Positions 1 through 11,965 of a DNA stretch of 64,000 bases are shown piece after piece. Within the stretch, counting starts at the first letter, position 1. Every line of letters begins with the position of its first letter. The stretch is from Congeria kusceri (taxonomy: Eukaryota; Mollusca; Bivalvia; Myida; Dreissenidae). Position numbers and translations under genes: made by a program. The notes beneath the pieces are model-generated. The model saw only the letters and a program-made list of their open reading frames with translations. It ran no database searches and was not told the DNA's origin. The DNA is taken from contig CM051038.1 of assembly GCA_027627225.1 (NCBI GenBank), positions 43,639,348 to 43,703,347 of the forward strand, in the 5' to 3' direction.

Positions 1-122
1 TAGTGAAGAAACTAAAATATGAATGTATTTTAATGAATTTCGTAGCTGTTACTGAAATAGAAGCGAATGATTTTGATATTTAATATATTTAATTACAAAG
101 GTATTTGACTGGAATGTCTTAC

Positions 123-206
123 GGTCAAAAGGAGTGGGACTTTCACTGCCGTCTAGTCCAAGTAAAATATCTGTTGAAGGATGTCTGGTGACAGCAAAAC
201 ATCCCC
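123..206 (-). CDS. G0 exon 4: linker exon after the galaxin repeats
   Basis: 84 nt, phase 1 in and phase 1 out, open in that frame, beginning GCFAVTRHPS and ending SESPTPFD. The acceptor is aattttag and the donor gtaaga. The intron bases just after the donor match those after the linker-type exon of G1 (22283-22318) at about 24 of 25 positions, and both exons have the same entry and exit phase and a Gly-Cys near the start. It is Ser/Thr/Pro-rich like a juxtamembrane stalk; that role is inference. Confidence 0.6.
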
Positions 207-3200
207 CTAAAATTATTCATCGACAATGGGGTATTGCAGTATGTTTTACAGTTTATTTCGTATCTATCAATAATAACGTATGATTGAGTTTTGTATTATT
301 CTTATTTTAATCATAATAATGTGTCTTTGTGATTATTAACAAAGGAAGCGTAATATAATGAATGCAGGAGAATATTGTAAAATACTTTTAAGAATAAAGA
401 GTTGGAGAAGACTGTAAATGAATTAAAAGAATAAAGATTTGTACAAGATTGTAAATGAATAAAAGTAATGAAGATTTGGAGAAGATTGTAAATGAATTAC
501 AAACATGAAGATTTGAAGAAGATTGTAAATGAATTAAAAGACAGAAGAGTTGGAGAATAGTGTAAATGAATAAGATTAATGAAGAGATGGAGAAGATTGT
601 AAATGAATTAAAAGAATTAAGATTTGGAGAAGATTGTAAATGAAAGAAGGGAACATTGAAAGCCTAATTGAAGATAAAATAAGCAGACTAAGACGGATAT
701 GTAGAAAATGATGAAACGGAGTGGAAGTGTGGAGGAAATACAGAGATAAAAGACGGGATGGTAGAAGAGCAAAGTGACGAAAATGCGCAAATGCAGCGGA
801 AGGGAAAGACACACAGATGTATGCAATACCGTGCTTGACATATTTCAGGAGTCCGTTACAGCACAGTTGTTTATCCGGTTCCATGATGTTGGATCCACAG
901 CAAGTTGTGCCATCAGTCTTGTTGTGAACAACATTTTGGCAGCAAATCTGTTGGTCTGTGTCGATCGTCTTATTTCCACAACACGAAATGTTAGCTGTGG
1001 GACGTTTACGAAGTGTTCCATCGCAGCATATTTCTCCGTTGCTTTTACTGAATGTGAAACTGCCACAACAGTCTATATCGCCATTCCTGAAAGTTAGAAG
1101 TACGCATTAATTATGTTTTGTCTGGAATGTTACTGCGTAACATATTAACGTCAAATATATTTACCGTCAATGTTTGAAATAAACATAATGATTGGCAATC
1201 AAATATAACTCCAATTTTCTATTTTATACATATGTGTTCGATAATCAGCTATCAAAATATGATAGTATTGTCACCAATCATTTAAAGCAAACGAACACAG
1301 CAATAATAATTCAAACCGAATTAGTTCCTACAGTTAACCCTATCGAACAGCAAACTGGGCATCAACTCACAATTTGTATTAGAGATTAACAGGAGCACTT
1401 ACGCGTCAAGAATTTCATCTCCGCAACAAATCTTTTCCTTGCTACTTATAACTGTTCCTTGACAGCAAACTTGTTCGGACGAATTCTTTCGATGCAAGCC
1501 ATTGCAACACAACTTGAAACACGAGAACAATAGTCATAAGTATATGTTTTGCAATACACTATATATCAGCAAATAAATCAAACAGTTGCATGAACGCAAA
1601 TCAAATGTAGTAAAAATGCATGGTATAATTTTCATTACTTTGTGCCATCCAATGATCTGACCGAATACACAGTTGCTTGCATTAGTTTCTCATAGCAGAT
1701 ATCAATATTAGGAATAGCATACCCATACGAGCCATAAGTACATCGATATTACAAGTCACAACAATACACGGAATCGCATGGTTTTGTTTTGGTATGTCGA
1801 ACAATTTAATTTAATAGGCGTTTTATTTGTTCTCGGTAATTTCAATATGTTTGCAATTGTAGTTCTAATAGTGTTGTATTCATTTCTCTTTGAAGCCAAT
1901 TATATTCTGATTCAAAATGCACGAAAACCGATTGTTTACTTTGCACACGTGGTGGACTTCTCTAGCTTACCATTTGAATTTATTGTCGTCATGGTTACCT
2001 CTCAAATTCAGAATGTTAGAGTTACTTAAATGTGCGTCACTTCAAAACAAACCCACATTATTCCCCGTAATGATTAAATGTATGCTACCAAAACAAAATG
2101 AAATACAAAAGTACCTCCAAAGCTGGATTGTAATGGTTTATTTTGCGCAATTGGTTGTGATAATACATACATACTGGAAAAGAAATTGTAACACAAAATG
2201 AGATAAAATTACAGTGTTGTAAGAAAAATTGGGGGTAAGAAATTAAAATATAATTTGTAACAATTTCTTTCGAAGATTATGGAATGACACCTCATATGTG
2301 TAACATTAACCCTTAAAATACGGACTTTACCAAAGACATAATTTTGAGTAAAATTAATACAAGTCCTACAGTCAACATACATGTATAATGGCCACATAAA
2401 ATGTGTTTGCAAAAGAGTTTGTATGTGTTACTGGTATGCTACATTCGAAAGTATACATTCGGTACAAATGTGCACATTTAAAGCATTACAACAACTCACT
2501 CAAAGTTCATAAAAACAAAGTATACGCGATGGATGAGATTATAAATACAATCAATGAATTACGTAATGGGTTGTCGTCTGCTTTTGCATCCGTGTTGATT
2601 TTTGGCATCTGGGACGGATTAATGTTGGAATCCTGAAAACAAATCATATATAGTCAGGCACGTAGGCCAAATTATTTGCAAGATCTAACAGTGTGATATT
2701 TCCAGGGAAATAAGTCAAGGATTGTTCAATGGTGTTGTTAATTAAGCATTAGATTGCACCCAGGGATGTGGTCTACGAGGTCGTTTTAATAGCGCCTTTT
2801 AAGAAATGGGTTTGCTACAGCGTAGTAGTCAAAGAAGCTTCTACGGGGTTGAATTGCAGAAAAGTGGTTAAAGATGCTTTCCATGGTTTCTTTTTAACTA
2901 TTTCAGTCAAACAACGGATGTATTACAGGGAAAATTCCAAAGAATCATTCTTGTTGTCATGAATGCAAATAATGTACTCAATATTTTATTAACGGGAAGT
3001 AGTTCTCGTGGCTAAACTATTGTGTTTCGATTGTTTCAAGCATGCTTGAAAAACACTCGTTTTGTTACAGGAAAGTAAACGGAGTTGGTGTAATGCGTTA
3101 GTTGCAAGAATTTTAGTCAAACAGTTGGCTTGTATGGCATTGTTTTGTTTATCATGTACATGTAATATGTAAGGTTTGTTAACAGAATAAAAAAGACACA

Positions 3201-6200
3201 ATTAGTGTTATCTTATGAATATCAATTCATGACCATCTACTAAATCATAAACATTATTCGATGGTTTGTTCAAAACATGTATACCAGCTGACTGACTACA
3301 ACTGTTTATTTACAGAATTTCTAACAGTAAGAAGTATTTTGTATGAATTTTACTCAATTAACCGTTAATTAAGCCAAACAGCTTAATCGTTACTGGTTTG
3401 TAAAAATGTATGTTATCTGATTGTCAACATCGTGTGTTCTATTCATTATATCATTCTGGGAGCGTGTGTAACACCTCCCTGTGTTACCACCTCCAATTGA
3501 CATCTCAAGATAGTGGTGTACATGTTTTATTTTCTACGTCTATCAGCTACGAAGGCTAGGTAAGAAGTCCCCACTTTCTAAAACTACTCCTAGCTACAGG
3601 CATGCAATCGACTACGTCATATACACTTGGTTCCTCTGCTCCAATCCAGTGCAGCCGATTGCACACTATCACATGTATATGCAAGACGGTATTGTGTTAC
3701 ACGTCGTAACGGTTTAATGCTATATATGTTTATCAAATTGTACTTTTGTTGTGTAAGCTTGTTTTAAATATACACATGCTTTTTCGTTTTCATTTTGTGA
3801 ACAGTTTACTTATTAAATACAGGTGTAATTGGTTTAAATTTAGTTGAAAATGAGGGGATAATCCATTTACTGAAAATAGGGAGAATCGGGATTTTCTGTT
3901 AATAAACATTCTGCAATCGTCTGTATTTAAATCGTCTGGTTTACCTGTATGAATTCATCCATGTTTATAACGATTCTCACTTGCATTGTTACAGATTTAT
4001 ATCTGTTTTAAAACATGTTTATGTCCCATCTATATCATTTCCCTAAAATAACACGTTATATTTGATTTAACATCACATTATATTGTATTACTTGTCACTA
4101 CATTAACACTACTTTACAAAAGTTGGAACAAATCATATTAAATTATATGACATAATAATTAAATTTAAAAAATGAATATAACAGTCTATATTATTTCACA
4201 ACAAATTAATATTTGGTTATAAGATAAAAGTGTATAGTAAAATATAACATTTTGTAAGTACATATTATATTATGATATTATTAGATACTATAATTATAAT
4301 ATACAAAACCATACTATAACACCAATATAATACACATATAATACACATATATAATATTGCCGGTCGTGTTTTGTGACGCTGCAGAAAATTTATAAATATT
4401 TATATAAAAAAAAAGGACAACGTGTAGTGCTATCAAATAGCAAACGGAGTTAACTAGTAATATATGGGGATTAGAAGCAAGAGAAGCAAACACAAGAAAA
4501 GTAGCGAGTCGGATTTAGACAATTCTCACTACAAACATACCAGACCAGATGAGTCCGACTCGAACAGGTCAGTGAATATAAGTGATATTCTAGGAGAGAC
4601 TAGCGCTATGTTATTTACAGAGGACGATTTATTTTTATCACAACCAGCGCATAATTCGCAAAGGAAAAACGTGTAATTTATAACAGCAGGTCCACTCCAT
4701 CCGCCACACGGGCATCTACAGCGCAAACAGAAATCATGGCGTCGGGGACCCAGTCTCGCGCATCGCATTCGCCGAGCAAACCAGTGAGTAATTGGGACAT
4801 TGAGCAGCTGTGTGGAAAAATGGACATCCTAAGGGAGACTGTGCTGGATATTAAGAAGGGACAGGGTACACTGAGAAGAAGTTTCGACAGCAAAATTGAC
4901 AAATTGCGCAATTATCTAATTATAAACATTGATCAGAAAGTGAACTCGCTTAGGGATGAAATGACGCTTGAAGTTTGTCGTGAGAGTGCACGCATTGACA
5001 GTTTATTTATCAATGTTCAATCCCTGCAAGGAATCAAAACGCTGACAGCGTAGAAAGACTGTTGGCGAGAAAAGTAACTAAGAGAAAATGAATTATGAGA
5101 GTATTTTTATCACAAGGAACATTTATTGAACAAGTCACCTGTCTGTTATTTCATTTCTACACAATAATCGCGAAACTCATAACTATACAATCCACATAAG
5201 GCCATGCAAATTCGATTCTATGTTTAGCGTCCCCACGATTTTTCGAAACCTACCAACAAGGAAGGAAAAACAAACAATGAGTCAATAAAAAAAACATTTT
5301 TCTTGTACAACTTATTCATGGCATTGGTACAAGCTTAAGTAAATGTTTACTTGCAAAACTGTAATATATCATCTTCATACTGGGAACTTACTGTAATACA
5401 GTATTTAAACTGCATAAATTGACTTGTTGCACGCTGTGTTTTACAAATGTTAGTGAACATACCTGTAAGTCCTTTTTTTCATTTTTTATACGCTTTCCAA
5501 CTCAATTTTTCACATTGTCATTATTGTTGTTTTTTGCGTTAAGGCATCCGAAAACCTACCAGCCTGAGGACGCTAAACATAGAATCAAATTGGTATGGCC
5601 TAAAATAAATTGGAATAAGCTGGTATTTGACCTAATTGAAGATAGAGATCCAGGCCTTCCCACTGGTTTTTTGCAAATTAAAACTAATATAGCGCGCGTC
5701 TAATTCAATGATATTTATCTACGACATTCTCATCATTATTGTTTGTAATGCGTGGGAGGCAAATAATTTTGTGCAAACTATTTATAAAGCAAACAGAGTT
5801 ATATGCATATAAGTCAATCTACAACGGGTAAAAATAGTCGATGAACCGTATAAGTTGGAACCAATATTCAGTGCTTGTTATCACAAGCGCTATGTTCGGT
5901 AAATACCAATTTAGATAAAAATAAGTTGATTTTGTAAAATACATTCAAAACTCTCTTTAGAAGCACAATGCCTTTCCATAATTCTTATGCATACGTCAAA
6001 AACAATAGCAATCGTAAATTGAGTGGTTACGATCGCTCCGCTATATGTACTGACTTAATACATGTACACTGTTGTTAAACTTACGCAATATGATGTAATA
6101 CGCAGTTAACCAGTCAACAGCACAAACAGATACGCTATCATACCTATAGACATAACATGAATTAACTTGTAGATGTAGACTAAATAGATTATTATTATTG

Positions 6201-9200
6201 TTTATTAGTGTTTTAAGTCGGATCTATTTCTTGTCATCTATTCATAAAAAGTAGCATCGTTAACAGGAAGCCTCACTGCTCAGCGAGCGAAGCGCAGTAA
6301 TTTATCGATTTACTGACTCGTAGCCTGCAAAGTAAACAAGTAGTTACCTCAAGACCGATGCGTCCTTCGAGGTTTTGAAGATATAAACTATAGTGAAAAA
6401 TCACAAGCTGGAAAAATGTATAAGCCAAAGGTCGAAGATACCGGACCACTCAGTGCTACGAGGTTGGTTTAGCGTAAACGAAACTATTTTATGAGAGTGA
6501 TAAGAGGGAGCAAACAGATGACATGAGTATGAAAGCAAGCACCCCCAGGTATAAATCTAACAGAATACCAAGTGATTTCATGAGAAGTGACATGGCTCGT
6601 CGCGCAATTATCGAAGTAATATCTTTAATAGAGGCAAGCCGTGAAACCCAAAATCACATTGACAGTATTGTCACGACACTCTCTGACGCATATACAACAG
6701 AAATACGAAGCACAGTACCACAATACCGACTGTCCACACTTCAAGGCGAACCAATAAGCGTCGCAAACTGGGCAAGCCATATTGGAATGAAAAACTCGCG
6801 GGCCTGTGGGAAAATTTACGCGATAGAAAAAATGAGTTTGTTAAATGCACTGGTTCACGCCGTGCGCGCACAGAACTACGTCAAATGTATATCGACGCAA
6901 GAAACGTCTTTGACAAAAGGTTACAACAACCCGAAATGGCTTACATGAGGTAAATCTCCGTGGATACTGAGTCTAAATGAATAAGCAACCCAAATGAATT
7001 TTGGGACAAGATTAAACACCTCGGACCAAAAAAGGACACTCGCAAACCAGTTAAAATCATCGATGAGAATGGTAGAATCGTCAAGAATCGTCAAGGATGA
7101 AAACGTGCTGTTTGAACGTTGGCGGGCGGACTTTGAGAAACTGTACAATGGTAAAGGAGTGACGATTTTGATGATATCTTTTACCAAACAGCCCAAACAA
7201 CACGTTGAATAGATCATTCACTATAGAAGAAGTATCAAACGCGGTAATGGAAACACGATCAAAATCTGCCAGCGGCTTGGATAAAATACCATATTGTGTA
7301 CTGAAAACCGTACCCGTGATAGCAGATTTACATAAACTTTTTCAATTGATCTTTGACACGGGTGTGTTTCCAAGCGAATGGAGAAAAGCAGTTATAATAC
7401 CGATTCACAAGGACAGCGGTACTCACAAACGAGTGCCATACAATTAACGTGGAATCAGCATGTTACCGTGTATAAGCAAAATATACAGATCACTAATAAA
7501 CAAGCGGCTCGCCAAATATCTAGACGAAAATAACTTACTTGCCGACGAACAAAATAGTGTTAGAAAATATCGATCATGTGTGGACCATGTTTTCGCCCTA
7601 AATATCATCGTGAAAAACAACTCAAATGTTTATGCGGCCTTTATTGACCTACAGAAAGCCTTTGATTTTATTGACCGTGATATGCTCCTGTATAAGTTAT
7701 TGCTGCAGGGTATAGATGGCAACGTCTACAGCACCATCAAGTCGATGTATGTGAGTACGGTAGCAACCATAAAAATCAACAAAAAGCTGACTCGGTGGTT
7801 CGATTGCAAAACAGGTGTAGCCCAGGGAAATAATGTATCGCATACAATCTTTGCTACATTCATCAACGACCTTGTAAACGAAATAAATGACATTGAACTT
7901 GATTTTCGTTTAGGAGACATGCCCATATATATCCTCCTATACGCCGATGATATTGTGTTGCGAGCAAAAAAGTGATCGTGATCTACAGTCCATGCTTAGC
8001 GTTCTCCAAACATGGTGCAAAAATGGCGAGTACATTTGTATTAGTAAACACGAATAAATAAAAATGCATGCATTTTCAAAAAGGCCGAACCATACAAAAC
8101 TCTTATCGGTTTCACATAGGTGACAACTTTATAGAAACAGTTACTGAATACAAATATCTTGGCGTGTACTTTTCGGATAAAGGCGGCTTTTTTTACCCCT
8201 TGAGGCTTTGAGCAAAGGTGTGGGAAGAGCCATAGCTGGTCTAATTAATAAAATACATGGTTTAAAAAACTTTGGCTTTAAATCGTACGATAAACTATAT
8301 AATAGCTGTGTGGTGCCAATATTTAGATTACTGCTCCAGCGTGTGGGGAATCAAACACTACCAAGCGACGGACAATGTACAGAACCGCGTAATCCGCTAT
8401 TTCCTGGGTGTTCACCGCTTCGCACCGACTGCAGCCATTACCAGGGACTTTGGTTGACTTCCGTGTAAACTTACGCGACGGATAATATGCTATACTATTG
8501 GAATAGGCTTGTAACAATGAACAATAATTGGGTAACAAAACGAATATTCGACTTATTCGGAACAGACGATATAGTTCGGGCACAAATAACTGGTGCTGTG
8601 ATATTAAATCCATCATGCATAAACTCGATCTCTCAGATTGTTATCGTTACAAATGCACTGTGGATTTACAGTTAGCCAAAGCAAAGCTTGTCACGTAGAA
8701 TGGAAATATCTGGTCTGCCTCTGTTCAGAATTTACCAAAATTAAGAACATATCGGTTGTTGAAAAGTACATTTGAAACTGAAAAATATGTCTTGTTGAAC
8801 TTGACAAAATCTGAAAGACCTACAATGGCACAGTTTAGATGTGGAATTCTCCCTCTTCGAATTGAAACCGGTCGCTACATAAAAGAACCTGTGTCTGAAC
8901 GACTGAGTACGCTGTGTGATAGTAATGAAGTGAGTTAGGAACAACGTTTTCTGCTAACATGTAATTTTCATAAAATATTGAGACTATACATTTTTGGCAA
9001 TTTACTGCATAACGATGAATTTTTAGCTTTGTCTAGTAATAGTAAAATAGAATTATTATTCAAGGAGTATACGCGAAAAACCGCTGAGTACCTTTATAAC
9101 GCATTTGTACTTGGGCGTAAAAAAAGTACTTGTCTAACAGAAATATTATCATAATTAACTTGAAAACTGTTTTGTGCTTAATATTGTACTGCCATTTTGC

Positions 9201-9675
9201 GTGTCTGAACATTTATAATTGCACTTATTAATAAATATTTATTCACGATGTATGATACACTATACTGATTGACAGTTACTGATAGGCCCATGGGGCCGGG
9301 TGTTTCATTTACTCATCTGAAAACTGTATAATATGTGTGTGTTTATTACACACGTCACAATAATAAATAAATAAATCTCATAAATATCTATATTATATAA
9401 TGGTAATTACCTGAATATTATCTAATATAATATAACAATATTATATACTAGAATGATAAAAATACAATAAGGCAATATAATATAATATAATATAATATAA
9501 TATAATATAATATAATATAATATAATATAATATAATATAACATAACATAACATAACATAACATAACATAACATAACATAACATAATATAATATAAAATTT
9601 GTAAAAAAATCTTACCTCCAATGAAATAGTTTTGGATGAGACCACCGCAAAAAACAGGGTCAATATCCCATACAT
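123..9675 (-). CDS. Galaxin-like repeat protein gene G0, 5' part (4 exons, runs off left edge)
   Basis: Gene model joined from exons 9616-9675, 1403-1512, 830-1086 and 123-206, read on the minus strand. Intron phases agree at every join: 0, 2 and 1. Exon 1 gives a signal peptide; exons 2-3 give nine Cys-Cys pairs separated by 11-13 residues, the hallmark of galaxin-type repeats (extracellular matrix or biomineral-associated proteins in corals and molluscs). Four N-glycosylation sequons (NSS, NIS and two NKT) fit an extracellular location. The 8.1-kb first intron contains an antisense LINE and a pentamer microsatellite. The gene continues left of base 1, so the C-terminus is not seen. Because the linker exon shares flanking intron sequence with locus G1, I infer that the missing 3' part encodes a membrane pass and cytoplasmic region. 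Galaxin repeats are seen directly; function is not known. Confidence 0.72.
377..645. repeat. 37-bp minisatellite, about 7 units
   Basis: The anchor gtaaatgaa recurs at 414, 451, 488, 525, 562, 599 and 636, exactly 37 bases apart; a degenerate unit begins at 377. The consensus is purine-rich on this strand (gaagatttggagaagatt). It lies in the intron between G0 exons 3 and 4. The overlapping minus-strand ORF is a product of the repeat. Confidence 0.9.
830..1086 (-). CDS. G0 exon 3: galaxin-like repeats (6 Cys-Cys pairs)
   Basis: 257 nt, entered in phase 2 and left in phase 1. Motifs in order are DCCGS, EICCDG, SCCGN, QICCQN, TCCGS and LCCNG, spaced 11-13 residues. The acceptor is ctttcag (rc ending at 1087). 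The donor is less certain: gtattg after CACG at 830 is preferred because it keeps frame with the linker exon, but gtcaag a few bases earlier is an alternative. The 316-bp intron to exon 2 is ordinary. Confidence 0.78.
1403..1512 (-). CDS. G0 exon 2: galaxin-like repeats (3 Cys-Cys pairs)
   Basis: 110 nt open in phase 0, leaving phase 2. It begins LCCNGLHRKN and contains QVCCQG and KICCGD, three di-cysteine motifs spaced 12 and 11 residues apart. It is bounded by an acceptor (ttctcgtgtttcaag, rc just above 1512) and a consensus donor gtaagt (rc of 1397-1402). No other frame of the segment shows the Cys-Cys pattern. Confidence 0.78.
4464..5053 (+). pseudogene. LINE ORF1-like remnant (basic/serine N-part plus coiled coil)
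   Basis: Two open pieces in different frames: 4464-4676 (basic and Ser/Asp-rich, starts MGIRSKRSKHKK) and 4736-5053 (starts MASGTQSRAS, then a heptad-like helix around DILRETVLDIKKGQ and DSKIDKLRNY). Such a charged coiled-coil protein upstream of a reverse transcriptase fits a LINE ORF1 nucleic-acid chaperone. A frameshift lies between the pieces. The assignment rests on position and composition, not on a recognised domain. Confidence 0.5.
5199..5611. repeat. Foldback segment inside the LINE
   Basis: The motif gattctatgtttagcgtcc at about 5212-5231 reappears as its reverse complement, ggacgctaaacatagaatc, at about 5568-5586. Extended arms (rc of atggcct with aggccat) put the foldback at about 5199-5611. 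This occupies the place where the LINE endonuclease would be. Confidence 0.55.
6250..6470 (-). repeat. Dispersed repeat, copy 1 of 2 (relative at 58953-59105)
   Basis: The reverse complement contains tgcaggctacgagtcagt and actactt-gtt-act, shared with 58953-59105. It lies between the LINE ORF1 remnant and its linker region. Boundaries are approximate. Confidence 0.45.
6523..6960 (+). pseudogene. LINE linker region between endonuclease and RT, frameshifted
   Basis: Frame 1 (6523-6948) contains HIDSIVTTLSDAY; from about 6770 the LINE-like reading moves to another frame with KPYWNEKL and LRQMYIDARNVFDKRL, the pattern that typically precedes the RT domain in Jockey-like elements. This shows a frameshift near 6740-6780. 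No catalytic residues are present here. Confidence 0.6.
7205..7975 (+). pseudogene. LINE reverse transcriptase domain, with in-frame stop
   Basis: Reverse transcriptase fingers and palm are readable: ASGLDKIP and PIHKD in the N-part, FIDLQKAFD (motif A), GVAQGNNVS where GxxQG is usual (motif B) and YADDIVL (motif C with the catalytic Asp pair). An in-frame TAA at 7445-7447 stands where a Tyr of the conserved N-Y-R-G-I-S is expected. The frame ends at 7973-7975 soon after the YADD motif, and the following thumb region is out of frame. The enzyme would copy LINE RNA by target-primed reverse transcription; this copy is dead. Confidence 0.88.
8208..9155 (+). pseudogene. LINE C-terminal region after the RT, multiply frameshifted
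   Basis: Short open pieces in changing frames: GVGRAIAGLINK with LKNFGFKSYDKLYNS (8208 on), WCQYLDYCSSVWG and NRVIRYFLGVHRFAPTAA (8272-8457), and later RCGILPLRIETGRY (8756-8938), followed by a His/Phe-rich end to about 9155. This order matches the C-terminal half of mollusc Jockey/CR1-like ORF2 proteins. Confidence 0.6.
9475..9595. repeat. Pentanucleotide microsatellite TATAA/CATAA
   Basis: About 13 TATAA units, then nine CATAA units (9541-9585), then TATAA again, with abrupt switches. It lies about 20 bp inside intron 1 from the G0 exon 1 donor. The minus-strand ORF at 9448-9741 reads through it. Confidence 0.95.
9616..9675 (-). CDS. G0 exon 1: start codon and signal peptide
   Basis: Twenty codons from an ATG at 9675-9673, starting MYGILTLFFAVVSS, a short hydrophobic core followed by small polar residues as in a signal peptide. 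It ends in phase 0 at a consensus donor (gtaaga, rc of 9610-9615). An upstream in-frame ATG at 9741 overlaps the TATA box, so I chose the inner start. The next coding exon in phase is 1403-1512. No exon was recognised between them, so the intron is long and one intermediate exon could be missed. Confidence 0.6.
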
Positions 9676-9740
9676 CCTGAAATCAGTAAAATATCTGTAC
9701 GTCTTTAGGGTTTTCCTTTGGAATCCCACAAACAACCGCA

Positions 9741-9746
9741 TTTATA
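9741..9746 (-). promoter_or_regulatory. Candidate TATA box of G0
   Basis: Minus-strand TATAAA lies 66 bp upstream of the chosen ATG, giving a start site near 9710 and a 5' UTR of about 40 bases. A second TATAAATA about 20 bp further upstream reads on the plus strand, so TATA content alone is weak evidence. Confidence 0.4.
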
Positions 9747-10310
9747 AGCAGTTTCCCCGCGTGTCTATAAATAGACCTGATATCATTTTTACCGTGTGTA
9801 TACGAAACATCGATCAATACTCAAATCCGTAGGTACGTTTTACATCCACCTCGTAATATTGATATTTCACTACGCTTTTAAAACATTAAAGTAGTTATTT
9901 GAACTAAGGATTAATTAAATATGCCACTTCGAAAGCGATTAGAGGAAGGGACAGAGAGGCAACTAACAAAAATATCAAATTTCATATCAAAACGCAATAT
10001 CTGTATTATCAAATAAAGGTGCATGAGTTAACGACAATATATCAGTAGATATAGCCATACTATATGTTCATGCACATATACCATAAAACATGTAATTAAT
10101 ATCAAGAATACAAATATTTACAATCAAATAAATAAATCTCTTACAACAACCCACGTCATCTCTCGCGCCTCTTCAATTACTTATTAAAACCAAATTTCAA
10201 AGCATTGAAACTATATTGGAAAGAAGACTCATCAAAAATTTTCTGAAAATGCAGATTTAAAAGAAGATGAAAACGGTAGATTTAAAAGAAGATGAAAAAG
10301 GTGATTAAGA

Positions 10311-10530
10311 TTCCCGACAGGCGGAATTTGACACGCCGAATGATTCCGGGTCCCGGGAAATTGACTTTGTTCGCATTTTAGATCCCGCTAAATATTGCCC
10401 CCCCCCCCCCCCCGGCTATTTGATACATCATTTAAGCATCTCCCATTGAGGTGATTTAGACAAAAATGTTTTTGCTCTAGAGTGGGGAATTAGACCCTCA
10501 AACATACAATAAGTCAATCTTTAAAGCGAC
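10311..10530 (-). mobile_element. MITE-H, partial copy without TIRs
   Basis: Shares the internal blocks attcccgacaggcggaattt, gattccggg and ggggaattagaccc with the complete copy at 29285-29618, in the same orientation as that copy. Both terminal repeats are missing. A C run interrupts it. Confidence 0.7.
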
Positions 10531-11649
10531 TTATTTACGACTTAGTTTGGGTAAAAGTCAAACTGCACCAACTACAGCATCTGGACTAAGCAACCCAATT
10601 TTTTTTTATAACAACCCCAGTCTTAAAAAGAAAAATGAAATATCTTTGTCTGGGCTTGAACCGTGTCAGTCCCGTTGAAGAGATAATCTTTGCAATATAC
10701 ACCGGGTAGTATTGGCCAAATACGGATTAAAAGTCGGTCACGTTAAGTTCGGTCAGACGGACTTTCTCGTATACACCCATAGGCACTTCTAACTATACCT
10801 TCGCTTAATCATCTATAAGATTTGTATTTGGGGCCCGAATTTCTCCAAACTTTTTAAAAACACAAAATAATATCTAAGACTCTGATGTATTTAATTTCCT
10901 ATATCTATAATTTCGTTTTCATACAAAACTTCACAAAAATAAGACATAGTATCAAAACACAAAATCGCAAAAAAATGCGTCAGCGAATTAAGTCAATTTC
11001 ACTGTTAGAAATTAAGAGCAAAAATTTTCCTTATTTTTATTTTATTTTGATTTAAAATCATTAAAATAATGATTTAATAAATTTCAATGTATAAAGAGAA
11101 CATTTGTCTTATAATAATTACCCCATACGTGGAATGCGGCCTCTTACATACAAAAAGCGCGCACCCGTCCTGATACTGCACAGTAACACTTTCCAGGTTT
11201 TGCCACTAATATTTTAAACTCCTCCTTAACAACTATTGTTAAAGGATTAATTTTAATTTATCAAATATCACAAACTTATTAGAAGTTTATCACGTGCTTC
11301 TTTGCGTAAAATAGGTTAAACGTTAATCACGTTATATCCAAATAGATTCATTGTGGGACAGTGTTATGCATGAAATAATTGATGTTAAATGTCTTTTGGG
11401 GGTTGGAGTGTCGTTGTTAAACACTTTAATTATAAACTGCATCGAATTTCTACATTCACCACGATTTTCTCGTGCAATTATTAGTGTTGACATCCGAGAG
11501 CAGGAGGAAATATTAATGATCACTGAACTGTTCAATTTTTATCACATATGTATTGGAAATTGTGTATGATGGGTCTGTGCAAAATTTGAAACCGATTCGA
11601 TTTGTCATTTTTTTAGAAAACCGCAATCAAAAAAGGTCTAGCTGGAAGC

Positions 11650-11965
11650 GCCTATGTGTACGTACTAATGTGTATTTTCATTACTATGAACTCACGAAGT
11701 GATACGCGTGTTTTAAAATATAATCATCGAAAAACTAAAAAAGCGTTACAAACTTTAATTTTATCACTTTCATTTTATGTTCATCGGTTACTCGTGTTTG
11801 TATTTTAACATCAGACTTAGTATTTCCTAAATATTTCTGAGTCAGGAATTTTGTTTCGCTTATTTAGATATAATGCAAAGTTTGCTTCTTGGAATCTTGA
11901 CAACTGATAACTGTTATTTTGCCAATCTTTGATTAGGTCCCTTTAAAGGTTACATAATTTAAGCT
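11650..11965. repeat. R2 dispersed repeat, truncated copy
   Basis: Blocks gatacgcgtgttt, tcgcttatttagatataa and ttttgccaatct...aggtccctttaaa match 36404-36650 in order. The part with the tRNA-like segment and the left end is absent. Confidence 0.55.

Larger units (their letters stand above)
4464..9377 (+). mobile_element. Decayed non-LTR retrotransposon (LINE), antisense in G0 intron 1
   Basis: Pieces in LINE order on the plus strand: an ORF1-like segment (4464-5053), a linker region after a lost endonuclease (about 6523-6960), reverse transcriptase (7205-7975), a C-terminal region (about 8208-9155) and an AT-rich 3' UTR ending in aataaataaataaat (about 9361-9377). Several stops and frameshifts make it inactive. 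I see no AP-endonuclease motifs; about 1.4 kb between ORF1 and the linker is instead filled by foldback repeat sequence. The clade looks like the Jockey/CR1/I side of non-LTR elements, not settled by eye. Confidence 0.82.

Noticed and set aside
2105..2175. Possible extra G0 exon on the minus strand (acceptor ttcttttccag, donor gtactt, reading INHYNPALE)
   Set aside because: The segment is 59 nt and would break the phase between exons 1 and 2, and it has no Cys-Cys pair.
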